From positions 1 to 12,250 of the forward strand of contig DAOWOF010000048.1 of NCBI GenBank assembly GCA_030642205.1: a stretch of DNA of 12,250 nucleotides. The letters are read 5' to 3'. The DNA is from Desulfobacteraceae bacterium (GTDB taxonomy: Bacteria; Desulfobacterota; DSM-4660; Desulfatiglandales; Desulfatiglandaceae). This document shows positions 1-7,408 of this stretch, one piece after another; positions within the stretch are counted from its first letter, which is position 1, and every line of letters starts with the position of its first letter. The notes under the pieces were generated by a model. That model did no database searches and was not told where the DNA came from. It was given only the letters and a program-made list of their open reading frames with translations. Both the position numbers and the translations under genes were made by a program.

Positions 1-1850
1 CAGTCATCTCCTTCAGGCTGAAATTCTCTGGCATTAATTACAAGGGTTGTCTCCTTGTCCTTTGGAGGCCTTAGCGCTTCCCTGGACGAGAAATCAATAT
101 AGGCATAAAGACTGTCCTTATGTTCATCAAGCCTGGGACAGGAAGTAAAGATCTCAGACAAACTGTTCCCTACCATTTGTATAATAGAGCCGCGTTTCTT
201 GTCCCTGGTAGGAAAAATGCGATCATTAATAAAGGTCAGAATTTCAATAACCTTGGCTTTTAGCTGATCATTTAATTCTGCTTGCTTGACTAGTTCACCC
301 AGGATGTGTTTTATATCTGAAAAATTCCAATTAGCTATGTTGGTGATACAATAATTTTTAAGATACATCAGATCATCGGTGTCAAGACCAGCTATGATTT
401 TTTGGGAGATAGCTAAAGCCTCTTTATTGGCTGATAATCGAATATTAATATCGTAATGTTTTTGGTTCTTTGGAATGTCTATAAGCTGGCCAAATTTATT
501 GGCTGTTTCCAGCACCTTTGAGCCATCTCCCTTGCCTGAATCCTTTACGGTAAAGGTGAAAGCTCCTCCGGTTCTCGCGCTGCCACCCCGGGCATTCCAG
601 TATTTATCAGCAATGGGGCAGAAACGACTGTCCTCTGCGGCAATATTCTGGAGGGTTGCGTCAATTGCTTGCTTTTCTGAGCATACCAGTCCTATCTGGG
701 CTTCTTCCCTTTCCTGCAAAGCGAATACTTGTGGTCTTAACATTGCTGTATCGGTAATACCTATGAGCTGAAAGAATTTCTTTGCGGGATTATTTCGTGC
801 GATTATAAAAAACCAGGGTCCATCGGGTGAGGCTTGTAAATGCTGGGATTGGATATACCTGTAAATATGTTGTTTTTCAGGAGGCAAGCTGTCAAAATCA
901 TATTCCGTGGTAGGCGCCAGGGCCTCAATAATATATTCCATGGGATAGTTGAATGTCCGGCTGTAGAGATCCAGCAGGAGGGCTGAAACCTCAGTATCTG
1001 TAAGAAACTGTGGATATATATTATGTTGTTTTAAATATTCACTTACGGAGTAGTAATTTGCAAAATCTCCATTATGCACAAGGGCTTCATGCATGCCTGG
1101 AAAAGGGTGGGCTCCGCCAGGGTGCCATAGTCTGCCCCTGGTAGGGTAGCGCTGGTGGGCAATCCATCCATGGGCCTTAAAATCTTCAAGACAATAATAT
1201 TGTGTAACCTGCTCAGCATAACCTACAACTTTAAGGATCATTACATTCCGGCCGTGGGACAATACAAATGCCTGTTTATCTCCGAGGGACGCGTAATATC
1301 TCTGGTTAAGACGTGTTGAATTCTGGTAAACAAATTCGTCTTCCAGCTTGCTGGGTGCAAGATCTCTGAGCTGATTTTCTTCCCTGAATCTAGTTAAAAC
1401 TGCTTCTTTTACCCTGACCAGATAGCGCCAGACATCCGGGGGCCTGACTTCAAGCCCTATTTCCCGATAATCGTCAATGGTGTCAATCTGTTCCGCTTTA
1501 TGGATATCAAAAAAGGGGATTATATTGGTTGCCTCTACATCAGGCCTGGATTCCAGATCAATATAGGCAACCTGCAAGAGATAATGGCTATCGAGAATGT
1601 CCTGGGTAACACCCAGGTCAGAAGCAGATAATCCAACTGCGGCGATGCCGCCCCCTTTTCCATTGCCGCGGTTATGCATTTGAACCGATGGCTCGTAAAT
1701 ATGCCGTCCGCTTATTGGGATAGAGGCTATGAATCCGGTTACACCACAGCCACCTTCCTCTGTACTCTTGTGGAGAGGTGTTTTTATCCTGGGCAGTGTT
1801 GCCCGTGAGTCTAGTATTCTGTTTATTATATCTTCACGGTAGTGTTTCAT
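1..1850 (-). CDS. Class II glutamine amidotransferase subunit of a split glutamate synthase (C-terminus beyond window)
   Basis: The reverse strand stays open from an ATG at 1848-1850 to the left edge: 616 codons with no stop, so the gene is 3'-partial. The protein has the hallmarks of an Ntn-type glutamine amidotransferase. A GGCGVTGF motif supplies the candidate nucleophile Cys35, which would have to be exposed by removing a 34-residue propeptide, as in GltB. HQRYPT is at 232-237 and HNGDFAN at 259-265. The roughly 200-residue Cys-to-HQR spacing fits GltB-type amidotransferases. Beyond about residue 420 no family is clear, but the last visible stretch (INAREFQPEGDD) resembles the start of a GXGXG glutamate-synthase domain, so a fused C-terminal domain is likely. 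The role would be hydrolysing glutamine to feed ammonia to the FMN subunit encoded 41 bp upstream. An AAAGGGA lies about 11 bases before the ATG. It is the last gene of the minus-strand operon seen here. Confidence 0.85.
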   Translation of the reverse strand, partial: MKHYREDIINRILDSRATLPRIKTPLHKSTEEGGCGVTGFIASIPISGRHIYEPSVQMHNRGNGKGGGIAAVGLSASDLGVTQDILDSHYLLQVAYIDLESRPDVEATNIIPFFDIHKAEQIDTIDDYREIGLEVRPPDVWRYLVRVKEAVLTRFREENQLRDLAPSKLEDEFVYQNSTRLNQRYYASLGDKQAFVLSHGRNVMILKVVGYAEQVTQYYCLEDFKAHGWIAHQRYPTRGRLWHPGGAHPFPGMHEALVHNGDFANYYSVSEYLKQHNIYPQFLTDTEVSALLLDLYSRTFNYPMEYIIEALAPTTEYDFDSLPPEKQHIYRYIQSQHLQASPDGPWFFIIARNNPAKKFFQLIGITDTAMLRPQVFALQEREEAQIGLVCSEKQAIDATLQNIAAEDSRFCPIADKYWNARGGSARTGGAFTFTVKDSGKGDGSKVLETANKFGQLIDIPKNQKHYDINIRLSANKEALAISQKIIAGLDTDDLMYLKNYCITNIANWNFSDIKHILGELVKQAELNDQLKAKVIEILTFINDRIFPTRDKKRGSIIQMVGNSLSEIFTSCPRLDEHKDSLYAYIDFSSREALRPPKDKETTLVINAREFQPEGDD

Positions 1851-1891
1851 TACTTATTATGTCCCTTTAGCATTTAGGGTTCGTACAGGCA

Positions 1892-3442
1892 TTAAATAAT
1901 CATATGTTGTTGAGGTGCTGGTTGATATTTTGCTCTTTCATCCTCGTCAAGATAATCAAGATGAACCAAAAGATCGGAACGTCCCACCAACTCCTTGATG
2001 CTTTGCATTCCAAATTCTCTTAATAGAGAACACCACTGTTTACGCCATGCGAGATACATGTTGACGATACGTTGTTCAGTGTATTCTTCAGTAGTCATTA
2101 TACTCAATTCAGGGTCAGTGGTCGCAATTCCGCGTGCGCAGCCGCGACCGCTTTCACAATTTGTGCAGCGGATACATTCAAGTGCTATCAATTCAGCTGT
2201 TCCTATAACGACTCCATCCGCCCCAAGGGCGATGGCCTTGAGTACATCCATGGCATTACGTATTCCTCCGCTGGCAATCAAACAAATTTTGTCGCGGACA
2301 CCTTCTGCTACTAAAAAATTATGGACTTTTGGGATTGCATATTCAATCGGCATGGCGATATTCTTTTTAGCAATATCAGGAGCTGCGCCAGTCCCTCCAT
2401 AACTACCGTCAATATGAAAGATGTGGGCTCCAGCGTAATAGGCTCCTATTGCCACCATATCAACATCAGTTGGAGTTGATACCTTTACGGAACACAGGAC
2501 CCTGTTATTGATTTCTTTCATCCAGTCCAGATGCTTTTTATGATCTTCCACTGAATAAACGCTATGAAAAGGAAAAGGAGAAAAAAGGGAAGAGCCTATA
2601 ACGGTCTCCCGCATGGCAGCAACCTCCTTGGTTACCTTTTCGCCCAATAGATGTCCACCTAGTCCTGGTTTGGCGCCCTGTGCATATTTAAACTCCATAA
2701 TTGGACAACGCTGGATGGTCTCTTCCTGTACTCCAAAAAGTCCTGTTGCCACCTGAGTAATGACATGCTCTTTATAAGGCAGCAGCTCAGGCGGATATCC
2801 TCCTTCGCCTGTGCAGGTCAGGGTGTTAAGACGTTTGGCCATACGGGCACGGCCTATCATCACAGACAGGGCAGTTGACCCGTAAGACATTCCCCCTCCA
2901 TAGCATGGGATTGAAATTGTTATGTCAGGTCGGTTATCACCAGTCTTATTGAGCTTTACGCTGGTGTCGATTTCTTCATCATCAAGTTCAATATACTGAT
3001 CAGGATCTGCTTTGATAAAACGAATTTTATCAAAGCCCCCTCCAGAGTTTCCCAGATTATATTCCAGATCAACCTTGGGGAGATCTCCAGTTTCCGCCAT
3101 TGCAAAATGAGCGAGCATCATTTCCGCGGGCCAACGATAGTCTCCTATGGTTTCCATGATTGGATTGAGTCGTAAAGTCAGGGCCTTGGCAGGGCAGCGA
3201 TCAATACAATAAAAATCGTTTTCCTTGCATTTAAACCCGATGCATTTATGTTCAACTGGTCTAAAAGGACGGGAATAATTTATTGGCTTCTTATGAACTC
3301 CATAGGGACAGAGTTCAGCGCATAGACCACATCCTATACAGTTGGAATTTCTTTTAATGGTATATTTTCCAATTGTGTTGCGAAACCTGGAAGGCGTTTC
3401 TACTGCTTCCGGTAACTTTACTTTTTTAATATCATTACCCAT
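1892..3442 (-). CDS. Ferredoxin-type glutamate synthase catalytic subunit (FMN, FeS)
   Basis: This 516-residue protein is an archaeal-type glutamate synthase core. An N-terminal ferredoxin module has C35/C38/C41/C45 (CIGCGLCAELC) and a second, irregular set C67/C72/C79/C83. The TIM-barrel FMN domain follows with KYAQGAKPGLGG (252-263), DGSYGGTGAAP (345-355) and ASGGIRN near 390-396. The C-terminal cluster motif CIRCTNCESGRGC (C423, C426, C429, C435) is intact. By family knowledge it converts 2-oxoglutarate plus ammonia to glutamate using electrons delivered through its clusters; the ammonia should come from the downstream amidotransferase. No GltD-like NADPH subunit is in the window, so the donor may be ferredoxin or neighbouring FeS proteins. 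It starts 50 bp after the degenerate paralogue, with only a weak GGAT Shine-Dalgarno. The FMN/FeS role is secure; the exact physiological reaction is inferred. Confidence 0.9.
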   Translation of the reverse strand: MGNDIKKVKLPEAVETPSRFRNTIGKYTIKRNSNCIGCGLCAELCPYGVHKKPINYSRPFRPVEHKCIGFKCKENDFYCIDRCPAKALTLRLNPIMETIGDYRWPAEMMLAHFAMAETGDLPKVDLEYNLGNSGGGFDKIRFIKADPDQYIELDDEEIDTSVKLNKTGDNRPDITISIPCYGGGMSYGSTALSVMIGRARMAKRLNTLTCTGEGGYPPELLPYKEHVITQVATGLFGVQEETIQRCPIMEFKYAQGAKPGLGGHLLGEKVTKEVAAMRETVIGSSLFSPFPFHSVYSVEDHKKHLDWMKEINNRVLCSVKVSTPTDVDMVAIGAYYAGAHIFHIDGSYGGTGAAPDIAKKNIAMPIEYAIPKVHNFLVAEGVRDKICLIASGGIRNAMDVLKAIALGADGVVIGTAELIALECIRCTNCESGRGCARGIATTDPELSIMTTEEYTEQRIVNMYLAWRKQWCSLLREFGMQSIKELVGRSDLLVHLDYLDEDERAKYQPAPQQHMII

Positions 3443-3492
3443 GAATTATCCAGCATTAAAATTATTAATCAGGAAAGGTTGCTTTACTGCCC

Positions 3493-4899
3493 TCAGAAAG
3501 AAGGCACTTTTCTCTTGCCAAAGATAGGGCCAAAATTTTCTTCTTCCAAATCTTCAAACCACATTGATCTGCCTACTTCTCCCTTAAGCCTTCTTACTTC
3601 CCTGAGACCCATGGCCCCAAGCAATTCAAGGATTTGATTCCGCCAGGCACCCATAAGATTCATAATCCGGGCACAACCATATTCAGAATCAATATCTTCA
3701 AGCTTAACCGGGCAGGAAAGACCATCCTTACAACGTAGACACATCCTGCATTCCATCGCGATAAGAAGTGAATTATCAATAGCAACTGCGTCAGCACCGC
3801 ATATTATTGCTTTATTTACATGCTCGGCCATGGCGATTCCACCTGAAAAAAGAAGATTGATTTTTTGGCGGATGGCATTATCAACTAATTTGAGATGTAT
3901 TTCTCTTATTACATCCTTTAAAAAACGGGGGTCTTCAGTATTAAGTTCGCGACCATCTTTATCAGCGTAATAGTGAAGTGTATCCACCTCGGTTTGGGCC
4001 AGCTCAAGGGCAATATCACTTCCCTGGGGTGTAAGAGGAATCCCTACTGATATAAAAAGATCCTTTTTGATATTCCTGAGTTTTTCAAATTCTTTTTCAA
4101 TACCCTTTTTATAGGCCAGTTCCACCATCTGACAGTTTGCTATAATATCAGAGTAAGAGGCATAGTTGTCACTGGTCAGCATTGGGACAAGGTTATTGAG
4201 ATAAGGTTTGAAGGTATCGTTAATATTAGCGGGATCGATAAGGACAAGTGTCCCGATTTTGGCAGCAGCCTTTATAATTGATAGCAGGGTATTTGTGCTC
4301 AGGAGCCCAAAAGAAGGTAGCTGGAAAAGGATAGGTAATGGCAATTCCAGAATTGGCGGCGGTTCTATGGCAAGGCTCATATCTTCATTAAATGATAATC
4401 GTTCAGGCCTTCGAGAAAGTTCAATAGATGTGTTAATATACTCCCGACCGTGGATTCCGTCTCTGGTAGGACGGACAATCTCTGACATATCTGTCCACAT
4501 GGAATCAAATCCTTGACCTACGAAGGGGCCTCTGTAACCGGCTCCTGAAACAGGAATACTGCCGGTATGAGCCTGATACCATGTGCGATGGAATATGTCA
4601 GCGTTCCAATATTGGTCACCAAGGGTGCGGTATTCGGGATTAATAACCCTGGAAAAGATTCCTTTTGTACATTCCTGGATGCATCGCAAGCAGCTCATGC
4701 AGGCATATACATACTCTGGCTCTGCCATGGAACTCATATGCTGATAATTATCCTTGAAAATGTTATATACACATTTTTTTTTGACGCATTCCCTGCAACT
4801 CCCCGCGCAATCTTCCCTGAATTCAATGGTTGTATATTTGCCGATGGGCTGAAATCTGGGTGGGGCCAGGGATGTTTCAATATGATATTTTTTGGGCAT
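3493..4899 (-). CDS. Degenerate glutamate-synthase-like iron-sulfur protein
   Basis: This 468-residue relative of the next gene keeps the cluster motifs but not the catalytic ones. Cysteines C31/C35/C38/C43 and C67/C70/C73/C77 (CMSCLRCIQEC) look like two ferredoxin clusters. C384/C387/C390/C396 (CRMCLRCKDGLSC) matches the glutamate synthase C-terminal cluster, and FSGGIAMAEHVNKAIICGADAV (351-372) is the recognisable end of the TIM barrel. The GQGAK and GSxGGTG loops needed for FMN/substrate handling are missing; the equivalent of the latter is LHYYADKDGREL. It may be an electron-transfer or scaffold partner of the intact subunit rather than an enzyme, but that is inference. A GGGGGA Shine-Dalgarno sits 5-6 bases before the ATG, and the gene begins 12 bp after metF. 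The reading frame is clean, so it is not a decaying pseudogene. Confidence 0.75.
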   Translation of the reverse strand: MPKKYHIETSLAPPRFQPIGKYTTIEFREDCAGSCRECVKKKCVYNIFKDNYQHMSSMAEPEYVYACMSCLRCIQECTKGIFSRVINPEYRTLGDQYWNADIFHRTWYQAHTGSIPVSGAGYRGPFVGQGFDSMWTDMSEIVRPTRDGIHGREYINTSIELSRRPERLSFNEDMSLAIEPPPILELPLPILFQLPSFGLLSTNTLLSIIKAAAKIGTLVLIDPANINDTFKPYLNNLVPMLTSDNYASYSDIIANCQMVELAYKKGIEKEFEKLRNIKKDLFISVGIPLTPQGSDIALELAQTEVDTLHYYADKDGRELNTEDPRFLKDVIREIHLKLVDNAIRQKINLLFSGGIAMAEHVNKAIICGADAVAIDNSLLIAMECRMCLRCKDGLSCPVKLEDIDSEYGCARIMNLMGAWRNQILELLGAMGLREVRRLKGEVGRSMWFEDLEEENFGPIFGKRKVPSF

Positions 4900-4911
4900 G
4901 CTTCCCCCTAT

Positions 4912-5829
4912 TTAGTGCTTAAGGCCGGCGGCTTTGACAATTTCACTTACTTTTTCTTCCCATTCGATGGCCATAATATGAATTCCGTGGATTCCTTCAA
5001 GCTGACGTAGTTCGGCAATGGTTTCCAGACATATCTTTATACCTTCTTCAGCAGCCTTTTCTTTGGGAACTCCTGCCATTCGGTCTATCACGGAATCAGG
5101 TATGTCCATTCCAGCAACTTTATTCTTCATGTATCTCGCCATTCCTGCCGATTTCAGGGGCGTCACTCCAGCAAGGATATGGACCTTTTCTGTTAAGCCT
5201 TCCTCATTTGACTGCTTTATCCATTCTTTAAAACGATCCATATTATAGATACACTGGGTCTGAATAAAATCCGCGCCGGCCTCTATTTTTTTGGCAAGTC
5301 GAATAACCCTGTAGTCAAAGGGGTCAGCAAAGGGGTTTGCGGCTGCGCCTATAAACATGCGTGGCGGATTTTTTAATTCAAAGCCGCTCATGTCACAGCC
5401 CTCATCACGCATAATCTTGATTGTCCGGATTAGATGCATAGAGTCAATGTCAAAAACATTCATGGCTTCCGGCTGACTTCCAAAGGTTTGGTGATCACCC
5501 GACAGACAAAGGATATTTTTTATTCCCAGGGACCAGGCTCCAAGGATATCAGATTGAAGGGCAATTCTGTTCCTGTCCCTGACTACCATTTGCATAACCG
5601 GCTCCAGGCCCTGATTAAGAATATGGACAGAGGCTGCAATACTGGACATCCTTACAATAGCTGTCTGATTATCTGTAACATTAACCGCGTCAACAACACC
5701 TTTTAATAATTGTGCTTTATGACGTACTATCTCGGGATCTGAACCTCTGGGTGGTCCGCATTCTCCGGTAACCACAAATTTTCCATCAGATAATAATTGC
5801 TGTAAATTGCTGGGGGATGAACTATTCAT
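4912..5829 (-). CDS. metF: Methylenetetrahydrofolate reductase, MetF
   Basis: This 305-residue single-domain MetF has the usual bacterial length. It shows the N-terminal TGECGPPRG strand with a candidate catalytic Glu23, NVTDN (50-54), CLSGDH (108-113), GAAANPFADP (161-170), FIQTQCIYN (188-196) and AGVTPLKS (220-227), which together line the FAD/folate pocket in this family. It reduces 5,10-methylene-THF to 5-methyl-THF. I chose the ATG at 5827-5829 because it overlaps the metV stop as ATGA and has GAGAGG about 10 bases upstream; an in-frame ATG at 5886 would overlap metV by 61 bp. Following MetV and an MvhD-like gene, it resembles acetogen-type MetFV reductases that take electrons from protein partners rather than only from NADH. 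Placement before two glutamate-synthase-like genes is unusual. Confidence 0.93.
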   Translation of the reverse strand: MNSSSPSNLQQLLSDGKFVVTGECGPPRGSDPEIVRHKAQLLKGVVDAVNVTDNQTAIVRMSSIAASVHILNQGLEPVMQMVVRDRNRIALQSDILGAWSLGIKNILCLSGDHQTFGSQPEAMNVFDIDSMHLIRTIKIMRDEGCDMSGFELKNPPRMFIGAAANPFADPFDYRVIRLAKKIEAGADFIQTQCIYNMDRFKEWIKQSNEEGLTEKVHILAGVTPLKSAGMARYMKNKVAGMDIPDSVIDRMAGVPKEKAAEEGIKICLETIAELRQLEGIHGIHIMAIEWEEKVSEIVKAAGLKH

Positions 5830-6494
5830 ATAATATGATCCTCTCTGACTAATTTTCTCGGTCCGCCAGATGTGCTGGGACGCCAATCCTTGGGAGGAAT
5901 ATAACTTCTGATATTATCCAGTTGTCCCAGAATTTTGAGCCTGTCTATAATCAGCTGCCACGCACAGTCAGTATCAGGGGCTACTTCGCATTTACCGTTC
6001 CGTGAACCTCCGCAGGGGCCGTTTAATAATTTTTTAGAGCAACGTGTAATGGGACAGATACCACCGAAGGTTGCCAACTCACAGTTGCCGCAGCCAGAAC
6101 ATTCTTCTGTAAAGAGACCCGGATTTTCCTGGATACCAATAAAGGAGGTGTTGATACCAGGCAGTACAGGAGATGTGGCAAACCGTTTGGCGATGGCCTG
6201 AACACCTGCTCCACATGCCAGTGAAAGCACCGCATCGTTATTGCCTATACTTTCGGCTGCCTCCTGAATAAATTCATTCTCACATTGTCTTTCAACGGTA
6301 AGCTCATCAATTTCAATTTCCTGATGATCTTTTTTGAAAGACAGTCTAAGCGCGCTGGCAAGGACTGCAACTTCATCTTCTCCGCCGGCAAAACAGGTCT
6401 TAACACATGTGCCACACCCCAGGATAAGTATCTTTCGGTATGGCTGGATGCTTTTTATTATTTCCGCGATCGGTTTTTGTTCACCTACTATCAT
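5826..6494 (-). CDS. metV: MetV, cysteine-rich partner of methylenetetrahydrofolate reductase
   Basis: This 222-residue protein matches the MetV family (methylene-tetrahydrofolate reductase C-terminal domain family). The N-terminus has ILGCGTCVKTC (C27, C30, C34), followed by C71 and C94. A dense C-terminal cluster includes CSGCGNC (C132, C135, C138), ICPITRC (C147, C152) and the family signature LNGPCGGSRNGKCEV (C161, C169). In acetogens MetV binds MetF and carries metal centres (FeS/Zn) that pass electrons to the MetF flavin; this is family knowledge applied here. GGAG lies about 8 bases before the ATG, and the stop overlaps the metF start by 4 bp, so the two are probably translationally coupled. 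No HdrABC genes are present, although such genes accompany MetVF in some acetogens. Confidence in the family is high; the identity of the electron donor is unknown. Confidence 0.9.
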   Translation of the reverse strand: MIVGEQKPIAEIIKSIQPYRKILILGCGTCVKTCFAGGEDEVAVLASALRLSFKKDHQEIEIDELTVERQCENEFIQEAAESIGNNDAVLSLACGAGVQAIAKRFATSPVLPGINTSFIGIQENPGLFTEECSGCGNCELATFGGICPITRCSKKLLNGPCGGSRNGKCEVAPDTDCAWQLIIDRLKILGQLDNIRSYIPPKDWRPSTSGGPRKLVREDHII

Positions 6495-6679
6495 TGATAT
6501 GCTCCATATAGGTAATATTTATCCATGAATGGCTTGTTTATTCTGTTTTGCCATTCTTGAATTTTCTTGGGACTTGTAAAGCGCCATCAAAGTTAGAAAA
6601 AGGGGACTGGCAGGCTATTGGCTTCTTAAGAGTTTTTACTGCGTTTGTTATACCATTATCTTTTCGTTTCAGATAACAT
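6495..6679 (-). other. Spacer between mvhD-like gene and metV
   Basis: This is the longest gap inside the operon (185 bp), and no terminator or promoter is evident. On the minus strand an open stretch of about 31 codons ends in a TGA that overlaps the metV ATG (CAATGA). It reads like SPKKIQEWQNRINKPF followed by MDKYYLYGAYQ. It has no good start codon with a ribosome binding site and is preceded by stops, so I do not call it a gene; it could be a leader peptide or the eroded end of a lost gene. Confidence 0.4.
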
Positions 6680-7084
6680 TTATGAGGCTGGATTTGGTCC
6701 TAAATCAGTCAGGTCTGTTAAGATGGTATCGATAGCTTTGCTTATGTTTTTTTCATCCCCCCGGGAAAGATTAAATATAGAAAGACGCTTTCCATCCAGC
6801 CCTATCTCATCCAGTAATTTCTTTACCCATGCAACTCGTTTTTTTGCTCTTATATTCCCTTCGACATAACGGCATTGTCCTTCAGGACAAACAAAGACAA
6901 TGACGGCATCTGCCCCGGACTCAAAGGCCCTCAACAGGAAAACATCCTTTACCATGCTGGAACAGGCCATTTTAACCGTATGTATATTACAATTTTTGTC
7001 TTTGATTATAGGAAAAGAGTCAGATTCATTAAAAGAATTAATACAGTAAAATAATGTTATTTTTGGTGTAAATTTGTTTTTCAT
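6680..7084 (-). CDS. MvhD-like small iron-sulfur (electron-transfer) protein
   Basis: This 134-residue protein looks like the MvhD/FrhD delta family, small [2Fe-2S] proteins that pass electrons between Hdr, Mvh or MetVF complexes. The match rests on a central FLLRAFESGADAVIVFVC segment (49-66), PEGQCRYVEGN (67-77; usually xxGDCHYxxGN) and a trailing amphipathic helix pattern. Visible cysteines are C14, C32, C41, C66 and C71. The usual N-terminal CxxC is reduced to C14-I-N-S, so the cluster ligand set is atypical or the cluster is altered. It is the first gene of the operon, directly upstream of metV, as MvhD genes often lie near metV/metF. There is no strong Shine-Dalgarno just before the ATG; an AAAGGA lies about 17 bases upstream, in a small hairpin. 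Family assignment is moderate; electron transfer to MetV is inferred. Confidence 0.65.
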   Translation of the reverse strand: MKNKFTPKITLFYCINSFNESDSFPIIKDKNCNIHTVKMACSSMVKDVFLLRAFESGADAVIVFVCPEGQCRYVEGNIRAKKRVAWVKKLLDEIGLDGKRLSIFNLSRGDEKNISKAIDTILTDLTDLGPNPAS

Positions 7085-7091
7085 GATGTTT

Positions 7092-7106
7092 AGGATCTAA
7101 TATCCT
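7092..7106 (-). repeat. Small hairpin just upstream of the mvhD-like start
   Basis: The mRNA sequence AGGAU-AUUAG-AUCCU forms a perfect 5-bp stem with a 5-base loop, 7 bases before the start codon. Its 5' arm holds the only AGGA-like ribosome binding sequence in the area. It could modulate translation, but a stem this short could also be chance. Confidence 0.35.
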
Positions 7107-7148
7107 TTAATTATTATCTCTGAATTTCCAAATCTATTATATTATTAC

Positions 7149-7181
7149 CTCGTAAAAAGTTACTCTGTGCCTTTTTACGAG
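7149..7181. repeat. Perfect 11-bp inverted repeat in the operon leader
   Basis: CTCGTAAAAAG (7149-7159) and CTTTTTACGAG (7171-7181) are exact reverse complements around an 11-base spacer. In the minus-strand transcript this gives a stable stem-loop downstream of the ANTAR-controlled terminator and 64 bases before the first start codon. No U-run follows it, so it is not a standard terminator. It may stabilise the read-through mRNA or act as a protein-binding site; the function is unknown. Confidence 0.6.
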
Positions 7182-7209
7182 CCCATCATTATATAAAAAA
7201 ATAATAAAT

Positions 7210-7254
7210 AAAAAAGACGTCCACTCCTAAAATAAAATTTAGGGGATATGACGC
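7210..7254 (-). terminator. Leader (attenuator) terminator of the mvhD-metVF-glutamate synthase operon
   Basis: Read on the minus strand, 5' arm GCGUC (7254-7250) pairs with GACGU (7221-7217). An inner stem CCCCUAAA/UUUAGGAG (7245-7238 with 7231-7224; one G-U) closes a 6-base loop. CUUUUUU then follows (7216-7210). This is an intrinsic terminator about 125 bp upstream of the first gene, so it would stop transcription of the whole operon unless prevented. Its 5' arm is shared with the second ANTAR-type hairpin, making the two folds mutually exclusive. Confidence 0.8.
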
Positions 7255-7311
7255 CTTTGTCTTTTCCTAAATACCAAATAAAAAAACGATTCCCAACATC
7301 ATTGTTTAGAA
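7250..7311 (-). promoter_or_regulatory. ANTAR target: tandem hexaloop hairpins in the operon leader
   Basis: In the minus-strand RNA the first hairpin is CUAAAC-AAUGAU-GUUGGG (arms 7304-7309 and 7292-7297, loop 7298-7303), with one A-G mismatch and flanking U-A pairs. The second is GAC-AAAGGC-GUC (7261-7250), with a weak extension. Both loops are six bases with A at position 1 and G at position 4, the known recognition signature of ANTAR proteins. The second hairpin contains the 5' arm of the terminator at 7210-7254, as antitermination requires. It shares the 15-mer AAAGACAAAGGCGTC with the leader near 10.96 kb. The first stem is less perfect than in that leader, so confidence is slightly lower. 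Confidence 0.75.
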
Positions 7312-7343
7312 ATCATTCTAAATTTTTAATTTTTATTGAGGCT

Positions 7344-7400
7344 CTTGCAGAAAGATAAAAGAACAATATCTAAACACAAGATATTTCCTGTGTCTGCAAG
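7344..7400. repeat. Nested inverted repeat at the predicted 5' end of the operon transcript
   Basis: CTTGCAGA (7344-7351) and TCTGCAAG (7393-7400) are perfect 8-bp arms. Inside them AATATC (7365-7370) and GATATT (7380-7385) form a second stem. If the promoter at 7409-7437 is right, this structure forms the very first bases of the mRNA, a typical place for a 5' stabilising hairpin. An operator is the alternative. No ANTAR-type six-base loop is present here. Confidence 0.5.
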
Positions 7401-7408
7401 GACCTTTC

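Noticed and set aside
475..771. Plus-strand open frame of 98 codons
   Set aside because: It lies wholly opposite the amidotransferase coding frame and has no recognisable domain or ribosome binding site.
1995..2402. Plus-strand open frame of 135 codons
   Set aside because: It is antisense to conserved glutamate synthase motifs (GSYGGTG, C-terminal cysteines), so it is a shadow.
4567..5010. Plus-strand open frame of 147 codons
   Set aside because: It spans the antisense of two confidently called genes and their junction; low-complexity hydrophobic translation with no family match.
5827..5886. Longer metF start at 5886
   Set aside because: It would overlap metV by 61 bp and add 19 residues not typical of MetF; the ATGA start at 5829 has a better ribosome binding site.
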